From Diploptera punctata (lineage: Eukaryota; Arthropoda; Insecta; Blattodea; Blaberidae): a stretch of DNA of 64,000 nucleotides. Where the stretch lies: positions 372,001 to 436,000 of the forward strand of contig JASPKZ010007249.1 of assembly GCA_030220185.1 (NCBI GenBank), written 5' to 3'. Below are positions 41,660-51,454 of the stretch, piece after piece. The translations under genes and the position numbers were made by a program. Position 1 is the first letter of the stretch, and each line of letters starts with the position of its first letter. Below the pieces are notes generated by a model. It saw only the letters and a list, made by a program, of their open reading frames with translations. It was not told the origin of the DNA and did no database searches.

Positions 41660-41865
41660 TAGATCAAGTTTAGGATTAAGGCCTCTCCTGGCACATCATT
41701 ACCCATTGTCAACACTCATCATATCATTGGGGCAGCGTAATCCCGCCTTCCATGCTCCCCAACCTCAGAAGTGGGTTACAATATGCCAATGCCAGGAGAG
41801 AATGTCAGAAATGTTGAAGTGACAAATTGGTGGCATTGAACAAAAGAAAAAAAAAACATTTTCGA
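41660..41865 (+). mobile_element. SINE-C body, headless
   Basis: AAGTTTAGGATTAAGG, TCCTGGCACATCATTACC, CCAATGCCAGGAGAGAA and an A-rich tail. Shares this body with 42000-42180 and 27322-27486. Confidence 0.8.
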
Positions 41866-41867
41866 TC

Positions 41868-42180
41868 AGCCTCATAGGCTAGTGGTCAGTGTTTCTGACT
41901 ACTGTCCATGAGATTCCGAGTTCAATTCCCGATCAAACCATAGGAATTTTTCCTTATAGGGAATCATTCCTGTGGTTGTCTATGGTCTGAAATTTAGATT
42001 AAGTTTAGGTTAGGAACTCTCCTGGTGCTTCATTATCATTTATCACCCATCATATCATCGGGGCAGTGTAACTATGCCTTCTAGGCATCCCAACTTCAGA
42101 GGTGGGTTACAATTAAGCCAATGCTAGGAGAGAACACCAGAAATGTCGAAATGACAACCTGGGGCATTGAATAAAAAAAA
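41868..42180 (+). mobile_element. SINE-C with tRNA head
   Basis: tRNA-like head 41868-41945 (GGCTAGTGGTCAGTG A box, GAGTTCAATTCCC B box), then a spacer and the SINE-C body ending in a poly-A tail. Same orientation as and directly following 41660-41865. Confidence 0.83.
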
Positions 42181-42375
42181 TATTTTTGTCAGATAACAGG
42201 TTTATGTTGTATAAACATTTTGATATTAAATTTATTATCACATTAGTGGATTGTTGTTATATGAATTATTTAACATTTTTTTGATTAGACAATAAATCTA
42301 TTAAACTTCTGATTCTTAGGTCAATAACTCAAGTAATCTTTGTATATGATTAAAATTATATATATATATACTTAC

Positions 42376-42518
42376 TGTTACTTTTCTTTTAATTATGCTT
42401 AGTTTTTCCTGAGCAGCAGCAAGTTCTGCATTTGCCTGAGCCAATGCTTTCCGTTTAGGTTCAACATCACAATATACCTCATAGAACTTGATGATGTTTA
42501 TAACCCATGCACAAAGAC
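42376..42518 (-). CDS. Dhc93AB-like: Dynein heavy chain exon 7: stalk coiled coil 2
   Basis: 143 nt (2 nt completing a glycine codon, then 47 codons). Sequence [18 protein letters not shown] then [18 protein letters not shown] is the returning strand of the stalk. Donor GTAAGT lies next to a short (TA)n tract. Confidence 0.94.
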
Positions 42519-42589
42519 CTGAAATTATTATAAAACATGGTTTTAAAATTAGTATATCTATTAACAATCTAAGTTATATATATATTAGG

Positions 42590-42870
42590 TTACTGTCACA
42601 GACATAAAGAGATATATATATTCAGAACAAGTTGAGATCCATGAATTTTGAAGTTCCCAGTGAGCAGGATTTGATCTCAAAGTTCATTAAATCAACACCA
42701 AATGGCAACTTTGAAGATGAAGATGTAGACTGAAATTTGACAGTCATGATGATGGCTGAGGATGGGAGGGATTCCTCTTAAAAACTGCAGTTTCCATGCT
42801 TGAAGAACATAAAATAAGCGGTGAGATAAGACTAATTTAACTTATTTTTATTATTTAATAGAGTGATAGA
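42590..42870 (+). mobile_element. PLE 3'-end fragment with degenerate hammerhead
   Basis: C-terminal codons (FEVPSEQDLISKFIKST with one shift) and, at 42751-42797, stem I GATGG/CCAT, CTGAGGA, stem II GGGAGG/CCTCTT, stem III AACT-GC-AGTT; G12 is changed to A (42780). Same family as 27502-27838; stem I differs there (CGG/CCG), giving further covariation. Confidence 0.75.
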
Positions 42871-42989
42871 TTGACAATATTCTATCTCACAGCATTGGAT
42901 CTGGTTAAAGTGGCAGTTTGCTCCTGCTGTCACATTAAAAGCCTGGTTTCTGTTTTAACATGTATTAAGTTGGAGCTATAATTTTATTC

Positions 42990-43388
42990 TTCTTCTTGTA
43001 AGCCCATGTTTCCCCTAATGAGATTTAGGTGCTTTCCCACTACAGAGAAGAAATTGAACCTTACTAATTTAGTTACACTTGTTCTCGTATAGATGTCATT
43101 GGAGTGGCCCATGGTCAGCGTTCCGCCTCATACGACATCTAGGAAACCAAGGTAGTACTAGGATGGGAAAATTTGGTAAATTTTGCTTAGAGGCCTTTTT
43201 ATTCAGGCTTAAGGATATTTTACGAGCCTGAAAATCTTCAGACTCAGGACTCATGTCTTAAAGTCCCTCCCGGAGGACTTGCTCCTTGGATTTTTCCATC
43301 CTAAAAAATCCAATGACCCCGGCCGGGTTTGAACCCGCGACCTTTGGGACCAGAGGTAAGGAGCATAACCACTAGTCCACCGCAGCCG
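42990..43388 (-). mobile_element. SINE-D, full-length
   Basis: Minus strand: head GCGGTGGACTAGTGGTTATG (A box), GCGGGTTCAAACCCGG (B box), then a body with AAGGAGCAAGTCCTCCGG-like segment. Nearly identical layout to 57610-58017. Confidence 0.85.
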
Positions 43389-43619
43389 AAAATAATGTTA
43401 TTAATTTCATAAAGTAAAGTAAACCCTCTGCTCTTGTTTGGAGAAATGCCAGGTTGAGAGATGAGATGAAGTCCCTAATATTGACAATCTGAGATGACAA
43501 GGATGTGTGCGATCAGCCCTATTGCACCATTACAGGGCCAGATGAAATGAAATTAACATGAGTATGGAGAAATGGTAGAATGAATGGAAATTAAATTTTG
43601 TGGACAGCTATCTGTAGGC

Positions 43620-44115
43620 CATTGTTCATAATTAGAGACAGAAATTTGTACTATTATTCTACCAGTTATATTATATGGGTGCGAAACATGGACTCTTACT
43701 TTAAGGGAGGAAAAGAGATTACGAGTATTTGAGAATAAAGTTCTTAGGAAAATTTTTGGACCAAAGAGAGATGAACAGACAGGTGAATGGAGAAGACTAC
43801 ATAACAATGAACTACTTGGTCTTTATAGGAAGCCAAATATAATAAGAACAGTTAAGTCTCGTAGACTACGATGGGCAGGACATGTTGCGCATATGGGGAA
43901 TGAAAGACGTGCATGGAAGCTTCTTGTAGGAAAGCCAGAGGCAAAACGCCCAGTTGGTAGACCAAGAATGAGGTGGGAGAACAACATTAACTATGATTTG
44001 AGGGAAGTAGATTATACAGGGAATGATTGGAAAGCACTAGCTCTGGATAGGGATGTATGGAGAGCTTATGTCCGCGAGGCCATGAACCTATGGGTTTGAT
44101 AGTGCCAGTGAGTAC
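43620..44115 (+). mobile_element. LINE 3' fragment
   Basis: Frame: ILPVILYGCETWTLTLREE, RVFENKVLRKIFGPKRDE, IRTVKSRRLRWAGHVAHM, VGRPRMRWENNINYDLRE and YVREAMNLWV then stop, tail AGTAAGTAAG. Typical C-terminus of an insect endonuclease-RT LINE with few lesions. Confidence 0.88.
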
Positions 44116-44742
44116 GTAAGTAAGTAATTTGTATCTGAGCAGAAATTTGAACCCAAGATCTCTAACATGTGAAGGTAGAGTTCTTGGATACAAATCTGAT
44201 TCAGATGCAAATTTTTCTTCCTGGTTATGTTTGGTGAAATAAAGATTTTGGCAGGATAAAATTGAAAAAGCCAAAGAAAAATCTACCCTGGTTCTGATTC
44301 ATCCAACATGAACTAGACATAGAATGACCAAGACATGAACTTTGGATTCAGAGATAGATGGCAAGTGTCTAACCACTCGCACCATGGAGCCATCATTTCT
44401 TAATTTCATATTAATATCAAATTTATCATTTTTTATTTAAATAATTGATTATAGTATTTTTTACGACAAATACTTTTTATGCATTTTTTTCTATTTCAAT
44501 AATTTAAGCTATAAGCAGTAATGCAACTTTAGTTATAGATTAGACCATATTACCATATTTTACGGGCTATAAGATGCTACGGACTGTAAGACGCACCTTA
44601 ATTTTTAAGTAGTTTTTTTTAAATAACATTTTTACCATTTTTACTATTAGATTGCAAAGCCAGACTAAAAAAATTCTTAGTTTATAAAACCATTCTGATC
44701 TTTAAAATCCCCGAAAATCGTCATCTGAACTTTCTTCTTATA

Positions 44743-45062
44743 AACGATTTTATTATTAATTTATCCTTCAATGAGAAGTGTTAAATTACTAATAAAATCG
44801 TCAATAGAAGCCTTACTGGCTTTATAAAGTAGTGTGAAATTCCCAATAAATGTCTTCTTAACTAAGAAGCTGCCATTTGCAAAGATAGAAGCTATGGTTT
44901 CAAGCATTTGGCGCGAGGGAATTACAACGTATATAAGAGAAAAATTTGCGTCTAGATCGTAACTTGCCTCGGTAGCTCAGTTGGTAGAGCACTTGGCCCG
45001 GAAAGCCAAGGGTCCCGGGTTCGTGTCTCGGTCTAGGCGAAAATTTTTCTCTTCAAATATAA
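44743..45062 (+). mobile_element. TTE reference copy, 320 bp, 12-bp target duplication
   Basis: TTTCTTCTTATA at 44731-44742 and 45063-45074 defines both ends. Order: 5' hairpin (CGATTTTATTATTAATTTA pairs with its complement up to 44795), CTTCTTAACTAAGAAG hairpin, TATATAAGAG, AAAAATTTGCG, tRNA-like cloverleaf 44965-45041 (acceptor halves GCCTCGG/TCTAGGC, D arm GCTC/GAGC, anticodon arm CTTGG/CCAAG, T arm CCGGG/CTCGG), AAAATTTTTCTCTTC and AAATATAA as 3' end. Promoter-like boxes sit at the 3' end, and the T5 could terminate pol III. Confidence 0.88.
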
Positions 45063-45066
45063 TTTC

Positions 45067-45303
45067 TTCTTATACTTCTTCTTCTTCGTCATCGTTGTCC
45101 TCTTCATATATAAGATGATCTTCACTGCCATTGAGAGCGTTACTTACACTGCACTTGTAGAAAGATTTAACAATAATGTCTTCTCTGACTCTAGACCACG
45201 ACTGTTTTATCCAATGATACCTTGTTTGATTGTATGTCATTTTAAAGTCCCTTCGGCATGCTTCTCTCACTCTAGACCATGACTGTTTTATCCACTGACA
45301 CAT
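45067..45303 (-). pseudogene. Tigger-like transposase C-terminal remnant with internal duplication
   Basis: WIKQSWSRVREDIIVKSFYK and CSVSNALNGSEDHLIYEE with an acidic tail (DNDDEEEEV, stop) match the C-terminus of pogo/Tigger transposases (pattern W-x-SW-x3-KSFxKCGISNALDGTED from family knowledge). WIKQSWSRVREA is present twice, showing a local duplication. Confidence 0.7.
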
Positions 45304-45376
45304 TTGTTTTTTTTTTATGTCGTTTTAAAGCTCCCTTCGGTATGAATTCATGTTGGGTTTCATCTATCATCCATTT

Positions 45377-45475
45377 AAGAATTAAATTAATGTTTTTAAA
45401 ATAACATAAATAATAAAAACATTAATTTAATTCTTAAATTAAACCTCATAATGTTTTTCCCCTGTGAAAGTTAAA
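45377..45475. mobile_element. Micro-hairpin of PLE ends, 99 bp, 12-bp target duplication
   Basis: TATCATCCATTT at 45365-45376 and 45476-45487. Consists of AAGAATTAAATTAATGTTTT and its inverted copy plus a right-hand extension with CCTCATAATGTTTTTCC. Same ends as 22123-22642. Confidence 0.85.
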
Positions 45476-45915
45476 TATCATCCATTTGTTCAAGTTTACT
45501 GACATCCTAGACTTCAATGACACATCATAGGCTAGATAGTGTTCTGGGTTTGTGATGGCGGGTCGGGAGGGAGACAGTGTTAGCAAACTTGTGAATCCCT
45601 ACAACTCATGTTCGTTGCATCGGTGCATTGCTGTTGTCAGTTGAATCCAATGTTGCCAGATAGAGATAATTCCTGCGGCATCAAATATATGGCCATTTTT
45701 AAGACTGGCAGGAATTTTAAATAAAACTCTGGACATTTTTATATTAATTTCGAGTATAAGACACACCTGAATTTTGGAGGTAATTTTTTGAAGAAAAAAG
45801 TGCATCTTATAGTCCGTAAAATATGGTATAGAATTATGACTCATAATGATGACAGTAAATTCTACATGTTGCCAGTATATCTGTTTATGTATGTGGGCAC
45901 TGCCCATATCCTCAC

Positions 45916-46069
45916 CTGCAGCAGCACCTGATTTGGTGCGAACAAAGTCAGGATCAAATTCAGAGTCTTTAAGATATGGCTGAATAGCTTTTATAACTTC
46001 AGGATGTATGTTCTCTTTATCGTAAGTAATGAGAGCATCAAGGAACGAGTCCACTTTTGCCATTACAAT
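45916..46069 (-). CDS. Dhc93AB-like: Dynein heavy chain exon 6: microtubule-binding domain
   Basis: 154 nt, phase 0 to 1. It encodes MAKVDSFLDALITYDKEN to FDPDFVRTKSGAAAG, the globular tip that contacts the microtubule. The real upstream limit is the acceptor at 46070; the longer reading frame into the intron on either side is not coding. Confidence 0.93.
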
Positions 46070-46147
46070 CTGAAAATAAGATATAAATTGAGTTGAATAA
46101 TAGTACAAGATATAATTCATAACAGGAAGCTACAATTGAATAAAACC

Positions 46148-46148
46148 G

Positions 46149-46185
<37 letters not shown>
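46148..46185. repeat. (TA)n microsatellite, mariner target
   Basis: About 17 AT units directly left of the mariner derivative; (TA)n continues on its right at 47157-47166. Confidence 0.95.
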
Positions 46186-46186
<1 letters not shown>

Positions 46187-47156
46187 GAGGGCGGATCGGA
46201 AAGTAACGCACAATAATTTTTTTCTGCCTTGGTATTGCAGCTAGAATGTTGAAATTTCACAGAGATATAGTTTGAAGTTTTCGCTACGGATGGTATTTTG
46301 TTCTCAGGTGCACCTCTTGCGAGAGAAGCTTGAACTATGCAACAAAGATGGCGCGCATGCTACAGTCGTCCACCTGTGAGGATCGGAAAGTAATGCACAA
46401 TAATTTTTTTTAAAAAGTTTAATAGTAAAAAAAAGGAAAAAAATCACAAATGAACTTACATCTTTTACCTACTTTTCGACATAGTCACCAACTTTCTCAA
46501 CACATTTTTCCCATCGTGTTACCAGTTTCATGTCCTTGTGCGGTGTACCGCGTTAAGTGGTCCAAGCTTGTCATCCTTCGCTGGCCCTTGTGGTCGTCTG
46601 TCAGGTTCTTAGGCACCCAGTGAGCACTAACTTTACGGAATTTCAAATTTTCATGAACAATATCGTACACCGCACCATAGGAAATGTTGAACTTCTGCGA
46701 TAAGGCTCGCAGTTGCACACGCCGGTCGTTCAGAATTGCCGCCTCAATGCCTCTGATATTCTGCGGGATTCCTGCTGTTGTCGGCCGGCCGGAGCGTGGC
46801 GAATCACTAAGGTTCACGCGTCCCTCTTGGAAGAATGTGCACCACCTGGAGACATTGCTACGGTCCATACAATCATCCCCATACACGCCACGCATGTCCC
46901 TGTGAATTTCACTGGGTTTATGCCCTTTGGCCCACAAAAATCGAACAACACTTCTCTATTCCTCACAGGTGGACGACTGTAGCATGCGTGCCATCTTTGT
47001 TGCATAGTTCAAGCTTCTCTCACAAGAGGTGCACCTGAGAAAAAAATACCATCTGTAGTGAAAACTTCAAACTATATCTCTGTGAAATTTCAACATTCTA
47101 GCTGCAATACCAAGGCAGAAACAAATTATTGTGCGTTACTTTCCGATCCGCCCTCG
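46186..47156 (-). mobile_element. mariner derivative with a duplicated inverted 5' end
   Basis: Ends CGAGGGCGGATCGGAAAGTA on both sides, inserted at TA. The outer 190 bp on each side (46186-46380 and 46967-47156) are inverted copies and include the start of the transposase (MARMLQSSTCEE). A second terminus, GATCGGAAAGTAATGCAC, starts at 46381: this is the original other end. So an extra inverted copy of the 5' end is joined to a complete but deleted element. Confidence 0.88.
46445..46995 (-). pseudogene. mariner transposase with stop and internal deletion
   Basis: Start ATG near 46995 (MARMLQSSTCEE, then stop), followed by the two helix-turn-helix motifs: FLWAKGHKPSEIHRDM with NVSRWCTFFQEGRVNL and RGIEAAILNDRRVQLRAL with SYGAVYDIVHENL, and HWVPKNLTDDHKGQR. 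The catalytic DD34D region is deleted. The C-terminus KLVTRWEKCVEKVGDYVEK and stop follows directly in another frame. Confidence 0.85.
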
Positions 47157-47194
47157 TATATATATATAAAATAAAAAATACACAGAATTTATAG

Positions 47195-47465
47195 GGGCAC
47201 AATGTAGTATGGTTTCTTAAGGCAATATGCTATAAGCCAAAAGGTTGAGGGTTCGAGTCCTAATGGGCCTTATTAAATTGGTCCAAACCTTTTTGCAGAA
47301 CAATGGCCCTGGGGTCAACTCAGCCTCTAACGAAAACGAGTACCAGATGCTTGTTGTGGGGTAAAAGCAGCCATCAAGCAGGGCTGACAACCCAGCTGAC
47401 ATCAAGTGATGATTGCCTAGAAAAAGTGGGAGCCTTAACCTCCTACTACCCAAGAGCCTCCTAAG
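47195..47465 (+). mobile_element. SINE-E (tRNA-derived)
   Basis: Head with GGTTTCTTAAGGCAATATGC, B box GGTTCGAGTCC; body with GCCCTGGGGTCAACTCAGCC. One copy in the window, so boundaries are approximate. Confidence 0.6.
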
Positions 47466-47583
47466 GCCTATAGTTGGATCACTTTATCTTTTACAGAGTT
47501 TATAAAAAATCCTACAAAATACATGGGCCATATACAGAATGTCAGCTACGAGGCAAGAAATGTGAGAAAAAATACACAATTGT

Positions 47584-48020
47584 TAATAGCGAGCAGAGAA
47601 CATATTTTTAACAACTCACCTCATAAAAATCAAGTTTTCTTGAGACCAATGGTTTCAGACAACTTCTCGTCATGATTCAGACTGTTGAAATTCTTTGACT
47701 GTTAATTTCTCTATGGTCGTCAACTCTTGTGCTACCATCTTTGGTTGGATTTATAAATTTCAAAATTAATTTTTTTAAATTTAATTTCAAAATTTATAAA
47801 TCCAACCAAGATGGCAGCACAAGAGTTGACAACTATAGATAAGTTAACAGTCAAAGAATTTCAATAGTCGGAGTCATGACTGAAGAGGGACGAGAAGTTG
47901 TCTGAAACCATTGGTCTGAAGAAAACTTGATTTTTATGAGGTGAGTTGTTAAAAATATGTTCTCCGCTCACTATTACTGATATAACCTAATAATTTTTAC
48001 TTCCCAACATTAATTTAAAT
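47584..48020. mobile_element. PLE hairpin insertion, 437 bp, 12-bp target duplication
   Basis: ATACACAATTGT (47572-47583) and ATACATAATTGT (48021-48032), one mismatch. Arms CTCACCTCATAAAAATC and complement, last PLE codons, and hammerhead-like segments: stem III ACC-ATT-GGT in GAAACCATTGGTC in both arms. CUGANGA box partly degenerate. Confidence 0.83.
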
Positions 48021-48032
48021 ATACATAATTGT

Positions 48033-48350
48033 GTTTTTATTATTGATTTAACATTTCTTTCAGTGAGAAATGTTAAGTCAATAATAAAAACATCATTAGA
48101 AGCCTTACTAGCTTTATAAAGTAATGTTAAATTCCCAATAAATGTCTTCTTAACTAAGAAGCCGATATTTGCAAAAATAGAAGCAATGGTTTCAAAAGCA
48201 TTTGGCGATAGGGAATTACAACGTATATAAGAGAAAAATTTGCATCTAGATCGTAACTCGCCTCGGTAGCTCAGTTGGTAGAGCACTTGGCCCGGAAAGC
48301 CAAGGGTCCCAGGTTCGAGTCTCGGTCTAGGCGAAAATTTTTCTCCTCAA
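48033..48350 (+). mobile_element. TTE, full-length, 14-16 bp target duplication
   Basis: AAATATACATAATTGT at 48017-48032 and 48349-48364 (the first bases overlap the element end CTCAAATATA). 5' hairpin ATTATTGATTTAACATTT, CTTCTTAACTAAGAAG, tRNA-like module 48257-48335 and AAAATTTTTCTCC. It inserted at the edge of the preceding PLE hairpin. Confidence 0.87.
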
Positions 48351-48690
48351 ATATACATAATTGTACCCAATTATCAAGTGTACATTTTTGATAAAAGTTC
48401 TCTCGAAGTATTTGGAGCTATTAAATTAATTAATTTATTGTTTCAAGAACCATTAATTTTTAATAGCATAAAAATCCAATTATGAAATTTTTTTAACACG
48501 ATATCTAAGTCTATCAGAAAGTAACTTTCTATAAAATCTAGATTTAAAACAAATAAATTTTAATATTTTTTAATCCAAAAAAGGATAAATACTAATATAT
48601 ACTTTTATTAGATTCATAAATAACAGAAAAAAGCTATAGCTTTATTATATACACTGGATATGAGCTCTTAAATGAACACCTCAACAAAAT

Positions 48691-48974
48691 ATTGTTTATT
48701 TTTTATTATTTCACTCACCTCATACTTCATAATTCATAGCAGACCCAGGGTTACTTCACATCATTTGTGACATTCTCAATGCTGTGTCACGTTCACAACT
48801 GACATAGAAGGCCGTTGGATGTCAGTTGTGAACGTGACACAGCATTGAGAATGTCACAAATGATGTGAAGAAACCTGGGTCTGCTATGAATTATGAAGTA
48901 TGAGGTGAGTGAAATAATAAAAAATAAACAATATTAAAAAACCTCATAGTGTTATTTCCTATCTACATAACTTA
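48691..48974. mobile_element. PLE hairpin insertion, 284 bp, 13-bp target duplication
   Basis: ACCTCAACAAAAT at 48678-48690 and 48975-48987. Arms of 110-120 bp with hammerhead-like segment (stem III ACC-TG-GGT, 48873-48880 on the right), then an unpaired right extension of about 40 nt (CCTCATAGTGTTATTTCC). No reading frame: a minimal non-autonomous hairpin. Confidence 0.9.
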
Positions 48975-49420
48975 ACCTCAACAAAATTTAAATACTGAAA
49001 TCTCCATATTGAACTCTTTGTAACACCCTACACAATTCATCTACTGAATTGTCAAAAACTAATTCTGCACTAGAGAAGAAAAATCTAGCTTTATTGTATT
49101 ATCAATACTAGTAAAATTCCGAAAGTGCTCCAGTTAATTTTATATACAATATATTAACAAAGTTGAGGATGACGGCACCTACCAACAGGTACAATTTAAT
49201 TTTTAACTTTCATTGTATTAGTCTGCAAGAGAAAATATGAAACATTTATGAAAAGGTCATTGAAAAACAACAACATAATCCATAACACTAAAAAAAAAAG
49301 AAGAAACTTCAAGACATTAAAATGATTTTTATCACTTACACAGACAAAACCAACGAATCCTGTAAACAATTTTTATATCCAACCTACCTCTAGACCATGG
49401 AACTTCATAAAAAATCTTAC

Positions 49421-49549
49421 CTTTGCAGCTTTCCAGCTGCGATCCTTAGGAATCTTTCCATTTGGTGCAAGCAGGACCATCACAGCAGCTGTTACATTTG
49501 TCACAGCACCAGGAGGTGAACCAAAAGACTTCAATTCAGTGAGATTTGC
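49421..49549 (-). CDS. Dhc93AB-like: Dynein heavy chain exon 5: base of microtubule-binding domain
   Basis: 43 codons, phase 0/0, containing [15 protein letters not shown] and [16 protein letters not shown], the conserved junction from the stalk into the microtubule-binding domain. A PLE hairpin insertion has its target duplication starting only 14 nt upstream of the acceptor. Confidence 0.94.
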
Positions 49550-49576
49550 CTGAAAGTTAAATATAATTTTATAATT

Positions 49577-49963
49577 TTGTTGAGTTGTTTCTTGACTCAC
49601 CTCATACTTCTTAACTCCCTCGCAGATCTAGATTTCGTCACTGTATTTGTGACATTCTCAATGCTGTTCAAATTCACAACTGACGTCCAATGGTATCCTC
49701 TCCTGTAGACTGACCTCCGTGCCATCTGATCGCTGACCGACGAACTTCCATCGAATGGTCAGCCATCAGATGGCGCAGAGGTCAGTCTGCAGGAGAGGAG
49801 ACCATTGGACGTCAGTTGTGAACGTGAACAGTATTGAGAATGTCACATATACAGTGACGAAATCTAGATCTGTGAGGGAGCTAAGAAGTATCAGGTGAGT
49901 CAAGAAACAACTCAACAAAATTAAAATAAACCTCATAGTGTTATTTCCTACCTACATAACTTA
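49577..49963. mobile_element. PLE hairpin insertion near the exon 5 acceptor, 387 bp
   Basis: ATAATTTTATAATT at 49563-49576 and 49964-49977. Exon 5 ends at 49549, so the target began 14 nt into the intron, inside the polypyrimidine region. Right arm: stem II GTCAC/GTGAC, GAA, stem III ATC-TA-GAT (49862-49869). Same family as the PLE at 2596-3582. Confidence 0.88.
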
Positions 49964-50299
49964 ATAATTTTATAATTGTTTTATTCACATTAAAAATACC
50001 ATTAATAGAGTACATTATGCAAAAAATTAGTCTCTAAGAGAATGAGATCAAAGAATCAGCCAAAAAGAATACTGAAGATTAATGTAGAAAGTAAGAAGAG
50101 ATAATTAGGGATGAAGAATCAGATAGATAAAATTATATGGAATCTAAAGCAACAGAAGTAGAATGTGAGACAATAACAACAAATAGAAATTATGAGGATA
50201 GATATGTCTGGAGGACACTAGTCTATTTAGAGAAAGTGACATAAACCAATGTGTGTGTGTGTGTGTGTATGTGGAGCCCAAAGCACGAAAAGTGCAGTG

Positions 50300-50460
50300 G
50301 GTGGAATTTTTTAACACATGTGTGTGTGTTCTAATGCCACCCACTGCACTTTCACATGCTTTGGGTTCCATGCTGGATAGATAGATGACATTAATGAGAT
50401 CTATTTTCAATTTATGCATCACTTTGGAGAGCACTTTGCATATATGATGTATTTTTGAAA
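50300..50460 (+). repeat. GT-rich interspersed repeat, second copy
   Basis: TGTGTGTTCTAATGCCACC, TGCACTTTCACATGC and AGATAGATGACATTAATG as at 7999-8165, next to a (GT)n run at 50252-50269. Confidence 0.6.
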
Positions 50461-50985
50461 TTCGTCAGAGAACATTTTTTTTAAACATAGAATTCATGTT
50501 TTCCACGATACCGCGATTTCAAATGCAATCGTGTTCATCCTCAGCCACAGCTCTGATTGATGAAATTCTTTGGCTGTCATCTCTTCTATTGTAACCATCT
50601 TTAGCGCTGCCATCTATGGTTGAATTTATGAACTTCGAAATCAAATTTATTTCATTAGGAATATCAAAATTCATTGATATAGACATTCAGAAAAATAAAG
50701 ATAGATCAATGAATTTTGAAATTTGATTTCGAAGTTCATAAATTCAATTACAGATGGCCAGATGGCAGCACTGAAGATGGTGACAATAGAAGAGTTGACG
50801 GCCGAAGAATTTCATCAATCGGAGTTAAAGCTGAGGATTAATGCAATTGCATTTGAAACCACAGTATCATGGAAAACATGAATTCTTATGAGGTGAGTTG
50901 TTTAAAAAAATACTCTCCGATGAATTTCAATGATTATACCTAAAAAAAACCTCATAATGTTTACTTCCAACATTAATTAATATTC
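50456..50985. mobile_element. PLE hairpin insertion, same family as 11478-13064
   Basis: Left arm carries a diverged hammerhead (CTGAGGA; stem I CTGTGG with TCGTGG; stem III ATCGCGGT), where stem I has changed on both strands compared with 12963-13010 yet still pairs through G-U wobbles. Last codons MNFEI preserved. Ends CCTCATAATGTTTACTTCC. Confidence 0.78.
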
Positions 50986-50989
50986 TCTT

Positions 50990-51277
50990 CAAATATAATT
51001 TGTCATTCAGTCAGAAATGTTACATTTAAAATAAAATGTAGAAGAAAGTTTTACTGACCTTATATAGAAATGTTAACATTCCTATACAAGTCTTCTAAAT
51101 AAGAAGTTGCCAGATGGTGTGCTGAACAAAAGTACATAGCCTTTGTTGCTCGGGAATTGTACAAATAAGAGAAAAATTTATATTTAGATTGGAGGCATAG
51201 GTAGCTCAGATGGCAAGAGTACAGGTGTATAAAGCAGAGACCTTGAGTAAAACCACAGTCTAGGCGTAAATTTTTCT
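50990..51277 (+). mobile_element. TTE, diverged full-length copy
   Basis: 5' hairpin around TTCAGTCAGAAATG, TCTTCTAAATAAGAAG hairpin, AATAAGAGAAAAATTTA, degenerate tRNA-like module about 51195-51265 and AAATTTTTCT at its 3' end, where the PLE hairpin 51278-51454 is inserted. Confidence 0.72.
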
Positions 51278-51454
51278 AATGGTTTATTTTAGAAAGTAAT
51301 ATTTTGAGGTTCTTTTAATCAAGTTTTTTTTTGAGACTAGGAACATCTTACCTCAAATTAATGTTGATTTATTCTCGAACATGTTTTGATACGATCTTCA
51401 TATCATCATCAGCTTAATTTGAAGTAAGGTATTCCCAGTCTCAAAAAAACTTGA
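51278..51454. mobile_element. PLE hairpin insertion, 177 bp, 12-bp target duplication
   Basis: GTAAATTTTTCT at 51266-51277 and 51455-51466: the target is the T-run of the preceding TTE. Arms TTTTTTTGAGACTAGGAAC and complement with CTTACCTCAAATTAATG; left arm holds CTGATGA, stem II GATA/TATC and stem III-like ACATGT, but G12 is changed. Confidence 0.85.

Larger units (their letters stand above)
44553..45826 (-). mobile_element. Tigger-like element containing two nested insertions
   Basis: TIRs CCATATTTTACGGGCTATAA (left) and CCATATTTTACGGACTATAA (right, reverse complement) with TA on both sides (44551-44552, 45827-45828). Inside are a TTE (44743-45062) and a PLE micro-hairpin (45377-45475). 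Transposase remnant at 45067-45303. The remaining core is too deleted to move by itself. Confidence 0.85.

Noticed and set aside
46684..47038. Several overlapping frames on both strands in the mariner element
   Set aside because: Only the minus-strand frame with helix-turn-helix motifs matches a mariner transposase; the rest are shadows.
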